Source: CADEED01 sp035765415 (GTDB lineage Bacteria; Pseudomonadota; Gammaproteobacteria; Steroidobacterales; Steroidobacteraceae). From it: a DNA stretch of 64,000 bases. A program made the position numbers and the translations under genes. Numbering within the stretch: position 1 is the first letter of the stretch; the number at the start of each line of letters is the position of its first letter. The stretch spans positions 16,003 through 80,002 of the forward strand of contig DASTXR010000131.1 in the NCBI GenBank assembly GCA_035765415.1. The letters are read 5' to 3'. A model generated the notes under the pieces. It saw nothing but the letters and a program-made list of their open reading frames with translations, was not told the origin of the DNA and did not search any database. Below are positions 45,684 through 54,995 of the stretch, one piece after another.

Positions 45684-47882
45684 ATGCCGCAGATGTTTGA
45701 TGACGTCGGAGAAATCGTGGAAGAGGCGCTGCGGCGCGTGGGCAAACGCGTGGTGCTGGCGCTGCCGCTGGGCATCGGCAAACCCAATCTCATCGCCAAC
45801 GAATTCTTCCGGCGCGCGCGCGCCGATTCCTCGATGGACCTCACCATCTTCACGGCGCTGAGCCTGCGCAAACCCACGGGGCAGAGCGCGCTCGAAAAAG
45901 CCTTCATCGATCCGCTGGCCGCGCGCGTGTTCGGCAACTACCCGGACCTCGACTACCTGGCGGCCGTTCGGCGCGACGAAGTGCCGGCCAACGTGCGTGT
46001 CATCGAGTTCTTCTTCGAGCCGGGCTCGCTGCTGAATTCCGCGCATGCGCAATCCCACTACCTGTGCGCGAATTACACGCACGTGGCGCGCGAGCTGCTG
46101 GCCCGCGGCGTGAACGTCGTCGCGCACGTGGTGGCCAAACGTGTCGTGGCGGGCGTCACCGAGATCAGCCTCGGCAGCAATCCCGATATCACGGTCGACC
46201 TGATGCCGGAGGTCGCCAGGATGCGGGCGGCCGGCAGCCCGGTGGTGTTGCTGGGCCAGGTGCATCGCGAAATGCCATTCATGCTCGGCGCAGCCACCTC
46301 GAGCGCGGACAACTTCGACCTGCTGCTCGATCATTCACGTTACGACTACGACCTGTTCGCGCCGCCGAATCCCTCCCTGTCGACGGTGGATCACGCCATC
46401 GGGCTGCACGCCAGCAGCCTGGTGCGCGATGGCGGCACGCTGCAGATCGGCATCGGCGAGCTCGGCGATTCGATCGTCTATTCATTGCTGCTGCGTCACC
46501 AGCAGAACGAAGCCTGGCGCCGCGCGCTGGTGGACGCCGGCACCGAGCACGGCGCGGCGCTCATCGACAGCGTGGGCGGCCGGGCACCGTTCGCCACGGG
46601 GCTATTCGGCGCCACGGAGATGTTCGTAGACCAGATGCTCGACCTGTACCGCGCCGGAGTTCTCCGCCGCCGCGTCTACGACTATCTACCGCTGCAGCGC
46701 GCGCTGGCCGCGAACGGCTCGGGCACGCGCGTCGACGAGGCTCTGCTGGAGGCCCTGCTGGCCGCGGGCGCAGGACCGGTGCTCGGCGCCGGCGACGTGG
46801 CGTCGCTGAGAAGCGCAGGCGTGTTGCGCAGCGAGACGCGCTTCGAGAATGGCAGCATCATCTCGCCCGAAGGCGTGCGCATCGAAGCGGACCTGGGAAA
46901 CGCCAGGGTACGCGCCGCGCTCGCGCGGGACTGCCTCGGGCTCAACCTGCAGGGCGGCACGGTGATGCACGCGGGTTTTCTGCTGGGCCCGCGCTCCTTC
47001 TATGCCGCGCTCAATGCGCTGCCGGAAACCGAGCGGCGCCTCTTCGACATGCGCGGAGTCGGTTACATCAACCAGCTCTATGGCGATGACCTGCCACTGC
47101 GCGTGGCCCAGCGCAGCCACGCGCGCTTCGTGAACACCACCATGATGTTGACGACGCTCGGGGCCGCCATCTCCGACGCGCTGGCCGACGGCCGCGTGGT
47201 GTCGGGCGTCGGCGGCCAGTACAACTTCGTCACCATGGCGCATGCGCTGCCCGGCGCACGGTCGGTGCTTTGCGTGCGTTCAACGCGGCGGAAAGACGGC
47301 AAGCACAGCTCCAACATCGTCACGAGCTTCGGGCACACCACCATTCCACGCCACCTGCGCGACATCGCCGTCACCGAATACGGCATCGCCGACCTGCGCG
47401 GCCGCACCGACGCCGAGTGTGTGGCCGCGATGATCAACATCGCGGACTCCCGGTTCCAGGAGTCGTTGCTGGCGGAGGCGAAGCGCGCCCACAAGATCGA
47501 TGCGGGTTACCGCGTTCCCGAGCAGCATCGCCACAACACACCGGAACGACTCGAGGAGGCGTTCGCCGCGCAGCGGCACGTTGGCCTGTTTTCGGAGTAT
47601 CCGTTCGGCACCGATCTCACGCGCGAGGAGATAGAGCTGGCGCGCGCGCTGCGGTGGCTGAAGGAGAACACGGCGACCACGCGCGACCGCGTGCTCACCA
47701 TTGCGCAGGCGCTGTTCGCGCGACCGCGTGACCGCGAACGCGCCTGCCTCGCGCGCCTGCAGCTCGACGCGCCGCGCGGGCTCGAGGCGCGACTGAACGC
47801 GAAGCTGGTGCGTCTTGGATTGCGCGTCACGGCGGACACGCGCCAGGCAGTTATTTCGCGAACAGCCGCGAAGGATCCTTGA
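45684..47882 (+). CDS. Acetyl-CoA hydrolase/transferase family protein
   Basis: 732 residues from the ATG at 45684. N-terminal CoA-transferase half (~1-270, with RVVLALPLGIGKPNLIANEFF) and C-terminal half with the family signature GVGGQYNFVTMAHALPGARS and the catalytic glutamate in VTEYGIADLRGRT. It is longer than the ~500-residue Ach1-type enzymes and ends with a ~100-residue helical tail. It probably moves CoA between acids or hydrolyses acetyl-CoA. This is relevant next to acs in the same window, but no operon joins them. It overlaps the next gene by 32 bp. Confidence 0.88.
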   Translation: MPQMFDDVGEIVEEALRRVGKRVVLALPLGIGKPNLIANEFFRRARADSSMDLTIFTALSLRKPTGQSALEKAFIDPLAARVFGNYPDLDYLAAVRRDEVPANVRVIEFFFEPGSLLNSAHAQSHYLCANYTHVARELLARGVNVVAHVVAKRVVAGVTEISLGSNPDITVDLMPEVARMRAAGSPVVLLGQVHREMPFMLGAATSSADNFDLLLDHSRYDYDLFAPPNPSLSTVDHAIGLHASSLVRDGGTLQIGIGELGDSIVYSLLLRHQQNEAWRRALVDAGTEHGAALIDSVGGRAPFATGLFGATEMFVDQMLDLYRAGVLRRRVYDYLPLQRALAANGSGTRVDEALLEALLAAGAGPVLGAGDVASLRSAGVLRSETRFENGSIISPEGVRIEADLGNARVRAALARDCLGLNLQGGTVMHAGFLLGPRSFYAALNALPETERRLFDMRGVGYINQLYGDDLPLRVAQRSHARFVNTTMMLTTLGAAISDALADGRVVSGVGGQYNFVTMAHALPGARSVLCVRSTRRKDGKHSSNIVTSFGHTTIPRHLRDIAVTEYGIADLRGRTDAECVAAMINIADSRFQESLLAEAKRAHKIDAGYRVPEQHRHNTPERLEEAFAAQRHVGLFSEYPFGTDLTREEIELARALRWLKENTATTRDRVLTIAQALFARPRDRERACLARLQLDAPRGLEARLNAKLVRLGLRVTADTRQAVISRTAAKDP

Positions 47883-48267
47883 ACGCCTTGAACTCGAGCG
47901 CGTTGCCCGACGGGTCGTAAAGAAACATCGTCGCCTGTTCCCCAACCTGGCCCGCAAAGCGAATGCCCGGTTCGATCTCGAAGCGCGTGCCGGAAGCCCG
48001 CAGCCGCCCGGCGAGCGTGTGCCAGGCGTGCCATTCGAGCACCACGCCGAAATGCGGCACGGGCACGTCGTGCCCGTCCACTTCATTGTGATGGACGTGC
48101 TTCGTCTTGTTCGGGTCGAGATGCGCGACCACCTGGTGGCCGAAGAAGTCGAAGTCCACCCATTCGTCGCTGCTGCGCCCTTCGGGGCAGCCGAACAAAC
48201 GCCCGTAGAAATCGCGCGCCGCGGCCAGCGAATGTACGGCGATCGCGAGATGAAATGGCTGAGGCAT
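47851..48267 (-). CDS. VOC family protein (glyoxalase-like)
   Basis: 138 residues from the ATG at 48267. A single VOC module begins QPFHLAIAVHSLAAARDFYGRLFGC; HLAIAVH, PVPHFGVVLEW and FLYDPSGNALEFKAF hold the likely metal ligands. Its ATG overlaps the stop of the upstream glycerophosphodiesterase gene by one base (TGATG), so translation is coupled. Function cannot be assigned further. Confidence 0.82.
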   Translation of the reverse strand: MPQPFHLAIAVHSLAAARDFYGRLFGCPEGRSSDEWVDFDFFGHQVVAHLDPNKTKHVHHNEVDGHDVPVPHFGVVLEWHAWHTLAGRLRASGTRFEIEPGIRFAGQVGEQATMFLYDPSGNALEFKAFKDPSRLFAK

Positions 48268-49403
48268 CAATCTCCCAGGCGTGGTTGTGTGTCCCACCAT
48301 GCGTCGCGCGCCCGCACGGCCAGGTCGGGGTGGTCGGAAAAAAAACCGGAGATGCCGGCGTCGAGCAGCGCGTGGATTTCCCGCGAGAGATCTCCAGGCG
48401 CCGCCGCGTCGCCTGCCGATCTTAGAACGCCCGGCAGGAATTCGTTCTCCGCGCGTAGCGTCCAGACATGCGTGCCGAGGCCGGCCACGCGCGCGCGGCG
48501 TGCAAGCCCGGTATCACGAGCACCCTCCGCGCCAAACTGCACCACCATTGCCTTGTGAGGGCCGATGGCGTCGGCGTAGGTGGCGATTTCGCGAAGCCCG
48601 GCGTCGGTCATGAGATCGAGGTAGGTGCGTGCATCGCCCGCCAGCGTGAAGTCGAAGGGCTGGCCCGTGGGCGCGACCAGCTGCACCAGCGGCAGATCGG
48701 TGCGGCGCCGCAGCACCTTGAGATTCGCGACTTCGAATGACTGCAGCCAGACCGGATCCGATCGCTTGCCGTAACCATGAGCGGCAAGCGATTCGAGCAT
48801 GCGATCGTCGAACGCGAGCCCGAGGCTTGCGAAGTAGCTTGGATGCTTGGTCTCGGGATAGACGCCGATACGCGGCGGCGGCGGCAAACCAGCGGCGCGC
48901 GCGATCTCCGCGCGCTGCGCATCCGCGGCGGCCACGAGGTCCAGCACTTCATCGAACGTGGGAATGGCAAATGCGCCGTCGTAACGCGCATTGGCCTTGC
49001 GCAGTTCGGGCAGACGTTCGCGGGCCCGCAGAGTCTTCAGCTCGGCGAGCGTGAAATCTTCGGTGAACCACCCGGTGATGGATTCGCCGTCGATGTTCCT
49101 GGTGGTTCTGCGCGCGGCGAATTCGGGATGCGATGCCACGTCCGTGGTGCCGCCGATCTCGTTTTCGTGCCGCGCGATCAGCACGCCGTCCCGGGAGATC
49201 ACGAGGTCCGGTTCGACGTAGTCCGCGCCCTGCTGGATGGCGATGAAGTAGCCGGCGAGCGTGTGTTCGGGCGCGTAGCCGCTGGCGCCGCGGTGCGCTA
49301 TGACAAATGGACGGAGCCCGGCCGCCTGCGAGCTTCCCGTCATGAGAACTGCGCCCGCGATTCCCGACATGACGTAACGCCAGAATGGCTCGCGAAACTG
49401 CAT
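48267..49403 (-). CDS. Secreted glycerophosphodiester phosphodiesterase
   Basis: 378 residues with a signal-like N-terminus (ending near SSQA). GDPD TIM-barrel: HRGASGYAPEHTLAGY (catalytic His-Arg and Glu), DYVEPDLVISRDGVLIARHE (metal-binding acidic residues and second catalytic histidine) and VYPETKHPSYF. It hydrolyses glycerophosphodiesters such as glycerophosphocholine to glycerol-3-phosphate and an alcohol, as GlpQ does in the periplasm. It is translationally coupled to the VOC gene downstream. Confidence 0.92.
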   Translation of the reverse strand: MQFREPFWRYVMSGIAGAVLMTGSSQAAGLRPFVIAHRGASGYAPEHTLAGYFIAIQQGADYVEPDLVISRDGVLIARHENEIGGTTDVASHPEFAARRTTRNIDGESITGWFTEDFTLAELKTLRARERLPELRKANARYDGAFAIPTFDEVLDLVAAADAQRAEIARAAGLPPPPRIGVYPETKHPSYFASLGLAFDDRMLESLAAHGYGKRSDPVWLQSFEVANLKVLRRRTDLPLVQLVAPTGQPFDFTLAGDARTYLDLMTDAGLREIATYADAIGPHKAMVVQFGAEGARDTGLARRARVAGLGTHVWTLRAENEFLPGVLRSAGDAAAPGDLSREIHALLDAGISGFFSDHPDLAVRARDAWWDTQPRLGD

Positions 49404-49451
49404 CGGGGTTTGTTTCTCTCAACCGGATTTTTCAACGGGGGAATGGCGCCC

Positions 49452-50201
49452 ATGAAACCCTTCATCCGCAGCCTGCCGAAGCTTAACTTCCGCAGTGTGG
49501 CATGTCTTGCCGCGGGGCTCGTTGCCGCCGGATGTGCGAGTGATCCGCGCCCGGTCGTGGTGGGCCAGTCGATGACTGTGCCGGCGCTCACTGAATACTG
49601 CGCCATCGCGCAGAAGGAAATCGCCACCTCCCGCGTTCCGGCGCGCAATGTGCTGGTCGGCGACTACCAGGCGTTTTCCCGCGCATCGCCCTCGGTGAAA
49701 CCTCTCGAGACTTTGCAGTACATCGGCTACGCCGACTCCCAGCACACCCGTGCGCGCATGATTTCCTGCAAGCTGCACAGCGCGGAACGCATTCGCGCCG
49801 AATACGGCAACACCGCCGCGGGCGAATCGTCGACCTGCGCGAGGCTCAATCGGCGCACGCTCGATGCCGTGATGCTCGCGCTGACCGACCGCCAGAAAAA
49901 GAAAATGCCGTTCAAGGGCAGCGTCGCCGTGTTGCTCGAACCGGACGAACAGGCAGCCAGCGAAGCGCAGTGGCATGAAGCATTCACCATGGTCCAGACC
50001 GACGCCGTGGGCACACTGCGCATTCGCGCCAAGAGCCTGCGCAGCGACGGCAGCATGCGCGTGAGCTCCAGGGCCAACCCCGCCAACGGCCGCCACTACT
50101 GTCATCTGATCGCGCCGGATTACCTCAAACGCATCCTCATCGGCGAGGTGCAGTTGCCGCAGGGCGAAAACCCCGATCGCGGGCAGACGGCCAGCCGGTA
50201 A
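49452..50201 (+). CDS. Hypothetical lipoprotein
   Basis: 249 residues from the ATG at 49452, which has GGGGGA ten bases upstream; an ATG at 49443 is too close to that site. N-terminal lipoprotein signal ends in LVAAGC. Two internal cysteines (CKLHSAERI..., STCARL) could form a disulfide. A QKKKMPFKGSVAVLLEPDEQAASEAQW segment suggests a small alpha/beta protein. I do not recognise the family. Divergent from the glycerophosphodiesterase gene, 48 bp apart. Confidence 0.7.
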   Translation: MKPFIRSLPKLNFRSVACLAAGLVAAGCASDPRPVVVGQSMTVPALTEYCAIAQKEIATSRVPARNVLVGDYQAFSRASPSVKPLETLQYIGYADSQHTRARMISCKLHSAERIRAEYGNTAAGESSTCARLNRRTLDAVMLALTDRQKKKMPFKGSVAVLLEPDEQAASEAQWHEAFTMVQTDAVGTLRIRAKSLRSDGSMRVSSRANPANGRHYCHLIAPDYLKRILIGEVQLPQGENPDRGQTASR

Positions 50202-50225
50202 TACAACGCTGTTAAGCTCGGGCGC

Positions 50226-50867
50226 GTGTCGACCACCGCGCCCTATTCCCGCCCCGAAGAGATTGCACACGCGCTGACCGCGGGTCTTGGCATCGTGGCC
50301 TGCGCCATCGCCATCCCGTGGCTCGCCTGGGCCGCCGCGGGCGACGCGCTGCGGCTCGCCGGCGCCATGGTGTTCGGCACCACCGCGCTCGCGATGTTCG
50401 TCACCTCGGTGATCTACCACTGGGAGCGGTCGCCGGAGCGCAAGCAGACGCTGCGCAAGCTCGACCATTCGGCCATCTATCTACTCATCGCGGGCACGTA
50501 CACGCCGTTCACGCTGGTGGCCATGCAGGGCGCCTGGGGCTGGTCGCTGTTCGGCGTGGTGTGGACGCTGGCGGTGCTCGGCGTCGTGGCGAAGACCACG
50601 ATCGGGTTCCGTTATCCGCGCCTGTCCACCGCGCTCTATCTCGGCATGGGGTGGCTCATCGTCGTCGCCATCAAGCCGCTGCGCGAAAGCCTCAGCGCCG
50701 GCGAGATCGCGTGGATAGCCGCCGGCGGCCTGATGTACACCGCGGGCGTGCCGTTCTACATCTGGAAGGCAAGGCGCTACACGCACGCGGTGTGGCACCT
50801 GTTCGTGCTCGGCGGCGTCGCCTGTCACTTCTTCGCCGTGCTGAGCCTGGTCAGCGGGCGCGACTGA
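50226..50867 (+). CDS. Hemolysin III / PAQR family membrane protein
   Basis: 213 residues from a GTG; seven hydrophobic segments. The PAQR/hemolysin III marks are present: EEIAHALTAGLG near the start, SVIYHWERSPERKQTLRKLDHSAIYLLIAGTYTPF (Ser-His-Asp metal-site residues), and the late HAVWHLFVLGGVACHFF histidines. Despite the name, bacterial members (TrhA/YqfA) are linked to membrane-lipid balance rather than toxicity. Convergent with acs, 3 bp apart. Confidence 0.9.
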   Translation: MSTTAPYSRPEEIAHALTAGLGIVACAIAIPWLAWAAAGDALRLAGAMVFGTTALAMFVTSVIYHWERSPERKQTLRKLDHSAIYLLIAGTYTPFTLVAMQGAWGWSLFGVVWTLAVLGVVAKTTIGFRYPRLSTALYLGMGWLIVVAIKPLRESLSAGEIAWIAAGGLMYTAGVPFYIWKARRYTHAVWHLFVLGGVACHFFAVLSLVSGRD

Positions 50868-50870
50868 CGG

Positions 50871-53072
50871 CTATTTCTTCGACCTCGGCTTGGTCTTGCG
50901 CGAGGACTTCTTCGCCGGCGGGCGCTTCTTCGCGGCTGCTTTCTTCCTTGCGACTGCCTTCTTTTTCGGCGCCGGCTTTTTCGCGGGCGCGGCTTTCTTT
51001 TTCGGCGCCGCTTTCCTGGCCGGCGAGGCCTTCGCCGGCGCGCGCTTCGGCTTCGCGGCGGGCTTCGCCTTTGCCGCGGGCCTTGCGGGGGCGGCAGGCT
51101 TCTTCGGCGTCTGGCCGCCGCGCAGCTGCTCGATGATCGCCGGGTTCTCGAGCGTCGACAGATCCTGCGTGATGTCTTCGTTGCGCGCGATGGCGCGCAG
51201 CAGCCGGCGCATGATCTTGCCGGACCGCGTCCGCGGGAGATTCTCGGCGAAGAGGATGTCGTCCGGGCGCGCGATGGCGCCCAACTGCTCGGTCACCCAG
51301 TCGCGCAACGTTTTCGCGAACGTCTCGATCCTGTCGCCCGTGGGGCGGTCGCCGCGCAACACCACGAACGCGAATACCGATTCGCCCTTGATCTCGTGCT
51401 GCTTGCCGACCACCGCGGCTTCGGCCACCTTGGGATGCGCCACGAGCGCGGATTCGATTTCCATGGTGCCGAGGCGATGCCCCGCGACGTTCAGCACGTC
51501 GTCGATGCGGCCCATGATCCAGAAGAAGCCGTCCTTGTCACGATGCGCCGAGTCGCCCGCGACGTAGTAGCGGTTCTGAAAGGTTTCCCAGTAGGTCTTG
51601 AGGTAGCGGTCGTTGTCACCCCAGATCGTGCGCAACATCGACGGCCAGGGCTTGCGGATCACGAGGTAACCGCCGGCGTCGGCGCCTTCGACCGGCTCAC
51701 CGCGAGCATTGACGATGGTGGCGTCGATGCCGGGCAACGGCTGCGTGCACGACCCCGGCCTGGTGGCGGTGACGCCCGGAAGCGGCGAAATCATGATGGC
51801 GCCGGTTTCGGTCTGCCACCAGGTGTCGACGATGGGACAGCGCATGCGGCCGACGTTCTCGTGGTACCACATCCACGCTTCGGGGTTGATGGGCTCGCCC
51901 ACGGACCCGAGCAGGCGCAGCTTCGTGAGGTCGTAGCGCGCCGGGATGTCGTCGCCGAGTTTCATGAGCGCGCGAATCGCGGTCGGCGCGGTGTAGAAGA
52001 TGGTGACGCCCTGCGACTCGCAGATCTGCCAGAAGCGGCCCGGGTGCGGCGTGGTCGGCGCTCCTTCGTACAACACGATGGTGGCGCCCGCGGCCAGCGG
52101 CCCGTAGGCCACGTAGCTGTGGCCGGTGACCCAGCCGATGTCCGCCGTGCACCAGAACACGTCCTCGTCGTTGAGATCGAACACCCACTTGCTGGTGAGT
52201 TTCGCGCCGAGTAGATAGCCGGCACTGGAATGCTGGATGCCCTTGGGCTTGCCGGTGGAGCCGGAGGTGTACAGCAGGAACAGCGGATGTTCGGCGTCGA
52301 CCCAGACCGGGTCGCACACCGGCGGCTGGCCTTCGATGACGTCGTGCCACCACTGGTCACGCCCGTTTTTCATGGGCACTTCGTGGCCGGTGCGCTTGAG
52401 CACGATGACGCTGCGGATACTCTTGCAACCCTGGGACAGCGCCTTGTCGGCTGCTTCCTTGAGCTCGACGATCTTGCCGCCGCGAAAGCCGCCATCGGCG
52501 GTGATGAGCATCACCGCGCCGGCGTCGTCGATGCGGTCGCGCAACGATATCGCCGAAAAACCGCCGAACACCACCGAGTGGATGGCGCCGACGCGCGCGC
52601 AGGCGTGCATGGCAACGACCGCCTCGGGTGTCAGAGGCATGTAGATGATCACGCGGTCGCCCGACTTGACGCCCTGCGCGAGCAGCGCGTTGGCGAAGCG
52701 GCAGACGTCGGCATGCAATTCGCGATAAGAAACGTGGCGGACGTCGCCCGGCTCGCCGACGAAGGTCACCGCCGTCTTGTGGCCGCGTTCCTCGAGGTGC
52801 ACGTCGAGGCAGTTGTACGACACGTTCAACTCGCCGTCGGTGAACCAGCGGTAGTTGGGCGCCTGCGAATCGTCGAGCGTGACCGTGAACGGCTTGTGCC
52901 AGCGCAGCTCGGCACGCGCCTGCCGCGCCCAGAAACCCAGGTAGTCGGCGGCGGCATCGCGGTGCAGCGCCGCGGCATCCGCGGGTTTGACGCGGGCCAT
53001 GGCGGTGAACTCGGGGGACGGGGGAAAGCTTCGTTCTTCAACGAGAACGGACTTGATGTTTTCGCTGGTCAT
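50871..53072 (-). CDS. acs: Acetyl-CoA synthetase with lysine-rich C-terminal extension
   Basis: 733 residues. The ANL enzyme (1-650) activates acetate to acetyl-AMP and then acetyl-CoA. Motifs include YTSGSTGKPKG (ATP loop), WWQTETG, and the C-terminal PRTRSGKIMRRLLRAIA holding the regulatory acetylation lysine. Residues ~651-733 are an added tail made almost only of Lys, Ala and Pro (AKPAAKPKRAPAKAS style), like histone H1 or AlgP tails. Normal Acs ends before this. Expression is plausibly under the CrbSR-like pair at 24-28 kb. Confidence 0.94.
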   Translation of the reverse strand: MTSENIKSVLVEERSFPPSPEFTAMARVKPADAAALHRDAAADYLGFWARQARAELRWHKPFTVTLDDSQAPNYRWFTDGELNVSYNCLDVHLEERGHKTAVTFVGEPGDVRHVSYRELHADVCRFANALLAQGVKSGDRVIIYMPLTPEAVVAMHACARVGAIHSVVFGGFSAISLRDRIDDAGAVMLITADGGFRGGKIVELKEAADKALSQGCKSIRSVIVLKRTGHEVPMKNGRDQWWHDVIEGQPPVCDPVWVDAEHPLFLLYTSGSTGKPKGIQHSSAGYLLGAKLTSKWVFDLNDEDVFWCTADIGWVTGHSYVAYGPLAAGATIVLYEGAPTTPHPGRFWQICESQGVTIFYTAPTAIRALMKLGDDIPARYDLTKLRLLGSVGEPINPEAWMWYHENVGRMRCPIVDTWWQTETGAIMISPLPGVTATRPGSCTQPLPGIDATIVNARGEPVEGADAGGYLVIRKPWPSMLRTIWGDNDRYLKTYWETFQNRYYVAGDSAHRDKDGFFWIMGRIDDVLNVAGHRLGTMEIESALVAHPKVAEAAVVGKQHEIKGESVFAFVVLRGDRPTGDRIETFAKTLRDWVTEQLGAIARPDDILFAENLPRTRSGKIMRRLLRAIARNEDITQDLSTLENPAIIEQLRGGQTPKKPAAPARPAAKAKPAAKPKRAPAKASPARKAAPKKKAAPAKKPAPKKKAVARKKAAAKKRPPAKKSSRKTKPRSKK

Positions 53073-53188
53073 TTTTGGCTGTTTCCGGGGCGGCCCGAAG
53101 GATACCGTATGAATTGTTCCGCCCTGTAAACCGAAGTGCCTTCCCGGCAGTCTTAACCCTGTCCGCGTTGTATTTCTGGAGAAACCCC

Positions 53189-54031
53189 ATGCGTATTGCC
53201 TGCTGTTTGCTGCTGATTGCCCTGGCCCCCGCCACCGCCCTTGCCTGGGATGGAGGTTGCAAGCTTCGGGCCGAACGCGCCGCGGGTGTCGAGGCCCAGG
53301 GCGTCGAAAAGGTGATCATTCGCACCGGTGCCGGGGACATGAAAGTGGTCGGACGCGGCAATGCGGTGCGCATCGAAGCGCGTGGCGTCGCCTGCGCCGG
53401 CAAACAGGAAATGCTGGACGCCACGCAAATCAGCGTGCGCCGCGAAGGCAATGTCGTGTATGTCGAAACCACCCTGCCGCAGGACGATAGCGGCTGGTCA
53501 TGGGGCAACAACGACTATGCGTACATCGACATCGGCATCGCGCTGCCTTCCAGCATCCCGGTGGACGCCACGGACTCGAGCGGCGATGCCGACTTCGAAG
53601 ATCTCCACTCACTGACCTTGCAGGACAGCTCGGGAGACCTGGACCTCGATCGCATCGCGGGCCTGGTGGACGTCGGCGACAGTTCCGGCGACATCGAAAT
53701 CAGGGGTGCCGGCAGCGTTCGCGTGCGCGACAGCTCCGGCGACGTCGAAGTCGAAGACGTCCGCGGCGACGTGGAGGTGTCGCTCGACAGCTCGGGGGAC
53801 ATCGAGATCGCCAAGGTCGATGGCAGCGTGAGGGTTCAGCAGGACAGCTCCGGCGAGATCCGCGTCGAAGACATCAAGGGCAGCGTCACCGTCGATTCCG
53901 ACAGCTCGGGCGACATCTATGCCGGGCGCGTCAGCGGCGATTTCACGGTGAGTGACGACAGCTCAGGCTCCATCGAGCACGAGTCGATCGGCGGCAAGGT
54001 CTCTGTGCCGGACGGTCGCGACGTCGAATGA
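53189..54031 (+). CDS. Secreted DSSGD-repeat protein (DUF4097-like beta-solenoid)
   Basis: 280 residues from the ATG at 53189 with GGAG upstream. Signal peptide through TALA. Residues ~129-275 hold eight repeats beginning DSSG(D/E/S), spaced 17-19 residues, each followed by I/V-x-V/I-x-x and a hydrophobic strand. Such periodic D-S-S-G turns form a beta-solenoid in DUF4097/auto-adhesin-like putative surface proteins. Role unknown. Divergent from acs, sharing a 116-bp promoter region. Confidence 0.8.
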   Translation: MRIACCLLLIALAPATALAWDGGCKLRAERAAGVEAQGVEKVIIRTGAGDMKVVGRGNAVRIEARGVACAGKQEMLDATQISVRREGNVVYVETTLPQDDSGWSWGNNDYAYIDIGIALPSSIPVDATDSSGDADFEDLHSLTLQDSSGDLDLDRIAGLVDVGDSSGDIEIRGAGSVRVRDSSGDVEVEDVRGDVEVSLDSSGDIEIAKVDGSVRVQQDSSGEIRVEDIKGSVTVDSDSSGDIYAGRVSGDFTVSDDSSGSIEHESIGGKVSVPDGRDVE

Positions 54032-54037
54032 GCGAAG

Positions 54038-54937
54038 TCAGGCCGCGGTGGCCGGCGGCAGCAGCGCGAGCCGCTCGGCCTGCCGGCGCAGCATCGGGCC
54101 GAAGTTGTGGCGGTCGAAGAAAGCGGTGAGCGCAGCCACATCGGGCGCGCGGCGTACCAGGTCGGTACGCGTGGTTTCCAGCGGCATGTTGCAGGCGATC
54201 TCGGTGAGTCGCCGCGCGAAGAAGGCGGCTTCCTTGTGCTCGATGAGCTTCGCGGCGAGTTTGCCGGCGCCGCGCACGGGAATGTCGGCGATGCGATCGA
54301 GGTTGTCGTAGATCTCCTCGAGAGACACGAACTCCTTCATGAGCGCCGCCGCGGTTTTCGCGCCGACGCCCGGAACACCCTTGATGTTGTCGACGCTGTC
54401 GCCCATGAGCGCGAGAAAATCCGCGAATCGTTCGGGCGCGACACCGAAGCGGTCTTCGATTTCGTCATAGCGATAACGCACGTTGTCGGAGTAGTCCCAG
54501 TACACGTCGCCGGCGCGAATCAACTGCGCATAGTCCTTGTCACGCGTCACCAGCGTGGCACGCAATCCGTCGTTCCGGCAGCGGGTCATCAGCGTGCCGA
54601 CGATGTCATCGGCTTCGTACTCGGTGTGGCTGAAAGCCGGAATGCCCGCGTGCTGGCAGAACTCGCGGCATCGTTCGAACTGCAGCTTGAGGTCGGCAGG
54701 CGCCGGATCCCGATTCGCCTTGTAGGCCGGATAGATCTGGTTGCGAAACGAAGTCGTGAGGCTCGCGTCGAATGCCACCGCGATGTAGCGCGGCTGCGCG
54801 CGTTCGATGAGATCGCCGAGGAAACGTGCGAATCCGAACGTGGCGTGCGCCGGGTTGCCGTCGCTGTCCACCATGTCGGGCGGCATGGAGTAATAGGCGC
54901 GGAAAACGTATACCGACGCGTCGATGAGATAAATCAC
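54038..54937 (-). CDS. 5'-3' exonuclease / flap endonuclease-like protein
   Basis: 299 residues from a GTG at 54937; a longer frame would run into palindromic repeats upstream. PIN-like FEN domain with acidic metal ligands: YLIDASVYVFRAYY, AVAFDASLTTSFRNQIYPAYKANRDPAP, EADDIVGTLM, TRDKDYAQLI, and a helix-hairpin-helix LALMGDSVDNIKGVPGVGAKTAAAL. This matches the exonuclease domain of DNA polymerase I or ExoIX (Xni). Stand-alone size. Probable role in removing flaps or RNA primers. Confidence 0.88.
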   Translation of the reverse strand: MIYLIDASVYVFRAYYSMPPDMVDSDGNPAHATFGFARFLGDLIERAQPRYIAVAFDASLTTSFRNQIYPAYKANRDPAPADLKLQFERCREFCQHAGIPAFSHTEYEADDIVGTLMTRCRNDGLRATLVTRDKDYAQLIRAGDVYWDYSDNVRYRYDEIEDRFGVAPERFADFLALMGDSVDNIKGVPGVGAKTAAALMKEFVSLEEIYDNLDRIADIPVRGAGKLAAKLIEHKEAAFFARRLTEIACNMPLETTRTDLVRRAPDVAALTAFFDRHNFGPMLRRQAERLALLPPATAA

Positions 54938-54961
54938 GTGCGCATGGTAATCGAGCAAACC

Positions 54962-54986
54962 GCAAATGGGGTCAGACCCCATTTGC
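54962..54986. repeat. 25-nt palindrome with GGGGTCAGACCCC core
   Basis: Twelve-base arms GCAAATGGGGTC and GACCCCATTTGC around a single A; a perfect dyad. The GGGGTCAG core is shared with the long hairpin at 22254-22340. It lies upstream of the exonuclease start and next to another palindrome, together filling the gap before the next gene. Likely a REP-type repeat. Confidence 0.8.
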
Positions 54987-54995
54987 CCGGAAGTG

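Noticed and set aside
48777..49451. N-terminal extension of the lipoprotein at 49452
   Set aside because: This part is antisense to the glycerophosphodiesterase gene; the lipoprotein signal begins at 49452.
53573..54016. Short regularly spaced DNA repeats resembling a CRISPR array
   Set aside because: They encode the DSSGD repeat of an open gene with a signal peptide, differ in third codon positions and have no cas genes nearby.
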